Positions 6,981 through 10,529 of a DNA stretch of 10,529 nt are shown piece after piece. A model generated the notes under the pieces. It had not been told where the DNA came from. It did not search any database and saw only the letters and a program-made list of their open reading frames with translations. A program made the translations under genes and the position numbers. The stretch comes from Bryobacteraceae bacterium (GTDB taxonomy: Bacteria; Acidobacteriota; Terriglobia; Bryobacterales; Bryobacteraceae). The first letter of the stretch is position 1. The number at the start of each line of letters is the position of its first letter. Where the stretch lies: NCBI GenBank assembly GCA_025350445.1, contig JANXXV010000785.1:1-10529 (forward strand). Reading direction: 5' to 3'.

Positions 6981-8105
6981 GTGATCGAAATCTTGAAAGC
7001 TCTGGTTGTGAACTCCGCCGCGCTTGCGGTGTTTCTATCGGCGGCCAATCTTTTGATTCTCGCGGTGCTCACTATCTACGTTGGCGCGTTCTTCCAAGGC
7101 CGGAGCATTTCGTTTTGGCCTCCCAATGTGGGACCGAAGCCGCAACTGTCGCTCGACTCGCACTCCCCAAGTGTGACACCGGAGGTGCAGATCGCATCGG
7201 TGGCAAGCGACAATCGCAATGTAGGTCCTGAGATCTTTCCGCAATCCACGCCGGCAATCGAGGCCGGAACCAAACTAGTCACCAGTAGCGGCAGTTCAAT
7301 ACTGATCGAATCGAAAAGCTACACCGGCGCCCGCGCGACTCTGATGAGGGCGCGGGATGCGAATGGGACTAAGGTGATGGTGAAGCTCTTTTGGCGTGGC
7401 TTGAACCCAAGTTCAAGCGCATGGGCGGAATTCTCCAGGGAGTATACGGCTGCGGAACCCTTGCACCATCGCAACATCGTCAGTACGACGAATCGCGGGT
7501 TATGGAACGGGTACCCGTTCGTCGTATTTGAGTTTTTGCCTGGAGGAACGCTCTACGATGTAATCAAATCGAGGGACCGAATTCCTGGCGCGGAGATCCT
7601 CTCCGTGGCAGAGCAAGTTGCGTCCGGAATAGACTATGCCCACACTCAAGGGCGCATACATCGCGACATCTCACCAAGCAACATTCTTCTCGAATCCGAC
7701 GTATTGGGCCGAGTTGCCATTAGCGACTTCGGGATCGCGAAAATTCTCGGGGCGTTAGAAACCAGGCTTACCGAGGATTCACCAGGTTTCGAGGGAACGC
7801 CCGCGTACGTTGCGCCTGAGGTATTTTCTTCGCATCCTATCACGCCTCTGGTGGATGTTTACAGCTTTGGCGTTATGCTTTTTGAAATGATCGCCGGACG
7901 GTGTCCGTTCCCGGAAGTCGAATCTGTCTATCAGCTCTTTCATATAAAACTCAATCAGCCAGTTCCTCGCTTGGGACAGTTTCGGAAAGTGCCTGACGAT
8001 ATCGATAAACGGCTTTTTGAGACTCTCAGCCCTGAACCAGATAGTAGGCCACAGTCGGCTCGGGCAGTTCTTTCAGGTATCGAAAAGTCGCTGCTGAACC
8101 TCTGA
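6981..8105 (+). CDS. Membrane-anchored Ser/Thr protein kinase with C-terminal kinase domain
   Basis: Predicted eukaryotic-like (Hanks-type) protein kinase, 374 aa. A hydrophobic segment at residues 12-37 is a probable single membrane anchor. A Pro/Ser/Thr-rich linker (about 45-105) precedes the kinase domain (about 108-372). Visible catalytic elements are Lys135 (VMVKLF), the C-helix Glu154, HRD at 227-229 with Asn234, DFG at 249-251, APE at 278-280, Asp292 in VDVYSFG, and Arg356 in the last subdomain. Two features are unusual. The glycine-rich loop is degenerate (YTGARATLMRA, 114-124). The residue two after HRD Asp is Ser231 (HRDISPSN) instead of the usual Lys. Most bacterial kinases of this class have the kinase first and the membrane segment after; here the order is reversed. 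GTG 6981 is the first start in the frame and keeps the anchor; there is no clear Shine-Dalgarno. Substrates unknown. Confidence 0.85.
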   Translation: MIEILKALVVNSAALAVFLSAANLLILAVLTIYVGAFFQGRSISFWPPNVGPKPQLSLDSHSPSVTPEVQIASVASDNRNVGPEIFPQSTPAIEAGTKLVTSSGSSILIESKSYTGARATLMRARDANGTKVMVKLFWRGLNPSSSAWAEFSREYTAAEPLHHRNIVSTTNRGLWNGYPFVVFEFLPGGTLYDVIKSRDRIPGAEILSVAEQVASGIDYAHTQGRIHRDISPSNILLESDVLGRVAISDFGIAKILGALETRLTEDSPGFEGTPAYVAPEVFSSHPITPLVDVYSFGVMLFEMIAGRCPFPEVESVYQLFHIKLNQPVPRLGQFRKVPDDIDKRLFETLSPEPDSRPQSARAVLSGIEKSLLNL

Positions 8106-8328
8106 GCCCCCGCAAGGCGCTACCGCTTCCTGCGCAGTCAGGTAGCCGGTCAACGCGCCACCTGCCAGATTCCGCCGGAGGAAGGAATCGAAAACCAGCT
8201 CGGTGCGAATATTCCGATTCACGCAGTGCCGGAATCGCCGTCAAGACAGAGAACGGCATCGCCGTGAAAGCCTGACAATATTGTGGATAGGAACAGGGTG
8301 GAACAATCCCGCCGCGGAGACGTTGAGA
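8106..8328 (+). other. Intergenic stretch between kinase and antitoxin remnant
   Basis: No gene is recognised here. It holds an 8-base direct repeat ATCGCCGT (8234-8241 and 8258-8265), the palindrome ACAATATTGT (8275-8284), and a Shine-Dalgarno-like GGAG (8316-8319) nine bases before the antitoxin ATG. It probably contains the promoter and operator of the toxin-antitoxin module, although no convincing -35/-10 pair was found. Confidence 0.5.
8275..8284. promoter_or_regulatory. 10-bp palindrome upstream of antitoxin (candidate operator)
   Basis: ACAATATTGT is a perfect 10-bp palindrome, 44 bases upstream of the antitoxin ATG. It is AT-rich in a GC-rich neighbourhood. Toxin-antitoxin operons are usually repressed by their own antitoxin or complex at such palindromes, so a vestigial operator is plausible. 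It is not proven by the sequence. Confidence 0.35.
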
Positions 8329-8612
8329 ATGATCGTCGCACGTGAAATTCCGGAAGAACTAGCCCAGCGGTTGGGTCCGCGGACTGTCCGGATCTCACGG
8401 GAAGGTCTGAGGCTGGAGGCGCACCGGCAGGGAGAGCGAAGCGAAGCGGAAGTGGGCCGGTTCTTGGGTTTGACCGCGTCGCGTTGGATCAATTCCTGAA
8501 GGATCACGGCGTCGATCTTTCCTGTAGCTCGGCAGATCTGGAGCGCGAGCGCGAAGTTCACCCCAAGCTTACAGAATTGCAGCGCTGGTTATTGCCGACA
8601 CTAGCCCGCTGA
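8329..8612 (+). pseudogene. UPF0175-family antitoxin, frameshifted
   Basis: Remnant or frameshifted form of a UPF0175-type antitoxin, the usual partner of DUF3368 PIN toxins. ATG 8329 has GGAG nine bases upstream. The first frame encodes MIVAREIPEELAQRLG, then a helix region ending SEAEVGRFLGL, and stops at 8499 after 56 residues. The family's C-terminal part continues one frame back, from GAC at 8472: DRVALDQFLKDHGVDL and on to LPTLAR, stop at 8610-8612. Joined by a -1 shift the product would be about 94 aa, a normal family length. A single lost T (GGTTTTGAC to GGTTTGAC) would explain the break. The break also coincides with the heptamer G-GGT-TTG (8466-8472). Simple decay or a sequencing error is the most economical reading; programmed frameshifting is a lesser possibility. 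Family assignment rests on recognised sequence pattern. Confidence 0.7.
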
Positions 8613-9089
8613 ACTATCTGGTCTCGATTGAATCAGTTGAGATCCTGCCGCAAATTCATTTCAACGTCGTCATTCCATCGGAGATCCGGGACGAACTTCT
8701 GGCAACTGCCGCCTCCGCCATAGTGCGCGCCTGGCCGGACATCTGCCCGGATGGGTTGAGGTCTGCGCCTCCGATCCGAGGTTACGTGACGATCCCCGCC
8801 CGCGGATCCTCGATCTCGGTGAGAGGGAGGCGTTGGCCTTTGCCGCCGCTTGCCAGCCCCCGATTCTCATGATTGATGAGCGGGTCGGCAAGGAGCTTGC
8901 ACGTGCTCATGGATTCTCAGTTAATGGCACTCTGCGTGTTCTCTATGAAGCCGCCCGGCGGCAATTGAACTCGTTGCCCGAAGCGATCAACAGATTGAAA
9001 CGAACGTCATTCCGCTACCCGAAACCGGTGGTTGATCATCTGCTCAAAATCCACCCGGTTCCCGTTCGATCAGGCCGACCTGCTGAGTA
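8585..9089 (+). pseudogene. DUF3368 PIN-domain toxin, frameshifted and without normal start or stop
   Basis: Broken toxin gene of the DUF3368 family (PIN-fold ribonuclease). The first part reads VIADTSPLNYLVSIE, then VVIPSEIRDELLA and SAIVRAW in one frame, to base 8734. It then continues one frame back as AGHLPGWVEVCASDP, ILDLGEREALAFAAA, LMIDERVGKELARAHGF and NGTLRVLYEAARRQL. A lost G (TGGGCC to TGGCC) would explain the break. The four acidic residues expected of a PIN active site all survive: Asp in IADTSP, Glu in PSEIRD, Glu in GEREA, Asp in MIDER. No ATG, GTG or TTG exists in frame between the upstream stop (8525-8527) and the conserved start; CTG at 8585 is at the expected place. The second frame lacks a stop near the expected end and runs antisense through the SWIM gene to 9363. 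A functional toxin is therefore unlikely as read. The end given is approximate. Confidence 0.72.
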
Positions 9090-9923
9090 CTATTTCTTCC
9101 TCGCCTTGCCGCGCTTCACCGCCGCCCCCTTCCTCGGCTTCTTCTTCACCGCCGCCTTCACCGCGCGCTTCGGCTTACCAGCCTTCTCCTCCACCAACTC
9201 AGCACTCCGCGCCATGTCCAGCCCGAACATATCGCTCAGATCTTCGCCTCCCAAAACCTTACCGGCAGCCGCTCCCTTCTTCTCCAGCGGAGCCGCCTTG
9301 CCCGCATTGACAATCAGTTCCATCTCATCCACCGCGCGCAATCGGAAGAGCAATTCAGGTTGATGATCGAAGCTCGCCCCGATCCCGTACATCACCGCCG
9401 CGACATGCTTGCACATACCGGCCGAGTCGGGACAACTGCACGAAAGCTTGATCTCGGACGGCGAAGGAAACAGCCCAAGCTTCTGGCGGCAGATCCGCTC
9501 CATCACACCCTTGGACAGCCGTCCTTGCAGCAACTCCACCAGCGAATCGATCGTGCCCGCGCAGTCGTCGCAGATGGATTTCCAATGCGCCTTCGCCACC
9601 GGCGTCACTTTCAAAACAACTTGATATAGCTCCGACCCGCTGACGTGCGCATGGATCACACCGGGCGTAATCCGCAGATCAACCACAGACCCGTTGCGCA
9701 CATAAGTCCGCCCGCGCGGCAGCCGGTTGGCATAGTCGCTATACCGCTCCAGGTTCTCGCACCACGCCTTGCCCCAAAAAGTCTTGGCGATGGTGCGGCC
9801 TTCAATGCTGACGGGCGAGACGGCATGCCCTTGCTTCTTGCGCTTCTCCATCTCGCGCGCCGCTTTACGACGCCGCTCCGCAACTGAAACATAGGGTGCC
9901 CATCCCCCGTCGTAGTAACCCAT
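9090..9923 (-). CDS. SWIM zinc-finger protein with basic H1-like tail
   Basis: A 277-aa protein with a SWIM domain, a CxCx(n)CxH zinc-binding motif predicted to mediate DNA or protein contacts. The ligands are Cys162, Cys164, Cys171 and His173 (CSCPDSAGMCKH). The N-terminus (MGYYDGGWAPYVSVAERR, then a Lys/Arg-rich helix and FWGKAWCENLERYSDY at 49-64) is the usual start of SWIM proteins encoded beside SNF2 helicases. The last ~35 residues are almost entirely Lys, Arg, Ala and Pro with repeated AAVK units, like histone H1 or HU tails; the DNA here has a 12-bp direct repeat TTCACCGCCGCC (9115-9126 and 9145-9156). ATG 9923 lies 3 bases after the SNF2 stop, so the two are co-translated and probably work together. 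It may serve as the targeting subunit of the helicase; the process is not known from the sequence. Confidence 0.9.
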   Translation of the reverse strand: MGYYDGGWAPYVSVAERRRKAAREMEKRKKQGHAVSPVSIEGRTIAKTFWGKAWCENLERYSDYANRLPRGRTYVRNGSVVDLRITPGVIHAHVSGSELYQVVLKVTPVAKAHWKSICDDCAGTIDSLVELLQGRLSKGVMERICRQKLGLFPSPSEIKLSCSCPDSAGMCKHVAAVMYGIGASFDHQPELLFRLRAVDEMELIVNAGKAAPLEKKGAAAGKVLGGEDLSDMFGLDMARSAELVEEKAGKPKRAVKAAVKKKPRKGAAVKRGKARKK

Positions 9924-9926
9924 CGA

Positions 9927-10529
9927 TCACGCCTCCTTCAGCGCTTTATTGATATCCAGCGCAACCAGCTTGAGTAATTCGTCGTCTTTCATTTCGGTCA
10001 GCAGCAGGTCGGCCCCGCCCTCCAATAAATCCTGCGAGAGTTGGCGTTTGGATTCGATGAGCTGATCGATTTTCTCTTCCACGGTACCGCGGCAGACGAA
10101 CTTATGCACCAGCACGTTTTTGGTCTGGCCGATGCGGAACGCCCGGTCCGTCGCCTGGTTCTCCACCGACGGATTCCACCACCGGTCGAAGTGTACAACA
10201 TGCGATGCGGCGGTCAGGTTCAGTCCGGAACCGCCAGCCTTGAGCGACAGCACGAAGAACGGCACGGCTTCGTCTTCCTGGAACCGGCGCACCAGATCCT
10301 TGCGCTTCTTCACCTCGGTTTCTCCGTGCAGCACCAGGCCGGGCCGTTCGAAAACCGAGCCAAGGAACGTTGCCAGCGGCGCGGTCACCTCACGGAACTG
10401 GGTGAACAGCAGCATCTTTTCCTGCTTGGCCGCAATCACCTCGGCAATGTCTCGCAGGCGCGCCCACTTGCCGCTGTCAGCTTCGGCCCACGCGCCGTCT
10501 CCCAGCCATTGCGAGGGGTGATTGCAGAT
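9927..10529 (-). CDS. SNF2-family DNA helicase/translocase, C-terminal part (5' truncated by window edge)
   Basis: The last 200 residues of a superfamily 2 SNF2-type ATPase that would translocate on double-stranded DNA. The frame is open to the window edge (ICNHPSQWLGDG at the very end), so the ATPase motifs I-III lie outside. The visible part is RecA-like domain 2: motif IV region MLLFTQF (39-45 of the visible part), LVLHGET (65-71), motif V SLKAGGSGLNL (95-105), then HFDRWWNP (113-120), and motif VI with ATDRAFRIGQ (126-135), including both arginines. The C-terminal brace region HKFVCRGTVEEKIDQLIESK is intact. It is followed after 3 bases by the SWIM gene. SNF2-SWIM association is known in bacteria, in one chain or as neighbouring genes. 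An ATG or GTG inside the visible frame is not taken as the start, because the domain extends upstream. Confidence 0.95.
   Translation of the reverse strand: MCNHPSQWLGDGAWAEADSGKWARLRDIAEVIAAKQEKMLLFTQFREVTAPLATFLGSVFERPGLVLHGETEVKKRKDLVRRFQEDEAVPFFVLSLKAGGSGLNLTAASHVVHFDRWWNPSVENQATDRAFRIGQTKNVLVHKFVCRGTVEEKIDQLIESKRQLSQDLLEGGADLLLTEMKDDELLKLVALDINKALKEA

Noticed and set aside
6809..7231. 140-aa plus-strand ORF overlapping the tRNA end and kinase start
   Set aside because: It starts inside the tRNA, overlaps the kinase in another frame, and has no recognisable domain; it is read as a shadow frame.
8026..8259. 77-aa minus-strand ORF after the kinase
   Set aside because: It overlaps the kinase 3' end, has no recognised motif and no clear ribosome-binding site.
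8231..8275. Repeated GIAVK reading (GIAVKTENGIAVKA then stop) upstream of the antitoxin
   Set aside because: It comes from an 8-base direct repeat in one short frame; there is too little to call a gene remnant.
8203..8328. Longer start for the antitoxin, adding 42 residues
   Set aside because: The extra residues do not resemble the family, while ATG 8329 has a Shine-Dalgarno-like GGAG and gives the typical N-terminus.
6818..9089. Attachment-site repeat of the tRNA-Thr 3' end downstream
   Set aside because: Scanning by eye found no convincing second copy of the tRNA 3' end in the window and no integrase gene.
1..10529. CRISPR array, insertion sequence or transposase
   Set aside because: No regularly spaced repeats, transposase motifs or terminal inverted repeats were seen.

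Overview
The window looks like a piece of a bacterial chromosome of moderately high GC content. Gene content and protein style suggest Acidobacteriota, perhaps the Solibacter/Bryobacterales side. This assignment is an inference from sequence style; no database search was possible. The signs are MacB/FtsX-type permeases without an adjacent ATPase, a Ser/Thr protein kinase, and an RbsB-like lipoprotein beside housekeeping genes.

Left part (1-4508, plus strand): the 3' part of tyrS (cut by the window edge), two FtsX/MacB-type ABC permeases, and folP (dihydropteroate synthase). The first permease starts on the base after the tyrS stop. The two permeases are separated by a 103-base gap containing a 12-bp dyad. 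folP follows 18 bases after the second permease. These genes look co-transcribed and their products share no obvious pathway.

Centre (4531-6817): mutM (DNA glycosylase) and a small Rieske [2Fe-2S] ferredoxin lie on the minus strand, with the ferredoxin stop and mutM start overlapping as TGATG. Diverging from the ferredoxin across a 43-bp gap with a palindrome is an orphan sugar-binding-type lipoprotein. A complete tRNA-Thr(CGT) with encoded CCA follows, probably with its own promoter.

Right part (6818-10529): this section looks accessory. An unusual protein kinase has its membrane anchor at the N-terminus and its catalytic domain at the C-terminus. Next comes a type II toxin-antitoxin pair (UPF0175 antitoxin, DUF3368/PIN toxin). 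Each TA gene needs a -1 shift to read through, and the toxin also lacks a normal start and its own stop. On the opposite strand lie the 3' end of a SNF2-family helicase gene and, 3 bases downstream, a SWIM zinc-finger gene with a histone-H1-like Lys/Ala tail. This is a recognised SNF2-SWIM pairing whose cellular role is poorly defined.

No wholly new system can be claimed. The points most worth checking are the damaged TA module, including a GGGTTTG slippery-type heptamer exactly at the antitoxin frame break; the reversed-architecture kinase with HRD-I-S in place of HRD-x-K; and the coupled Rieske-mutM pair.
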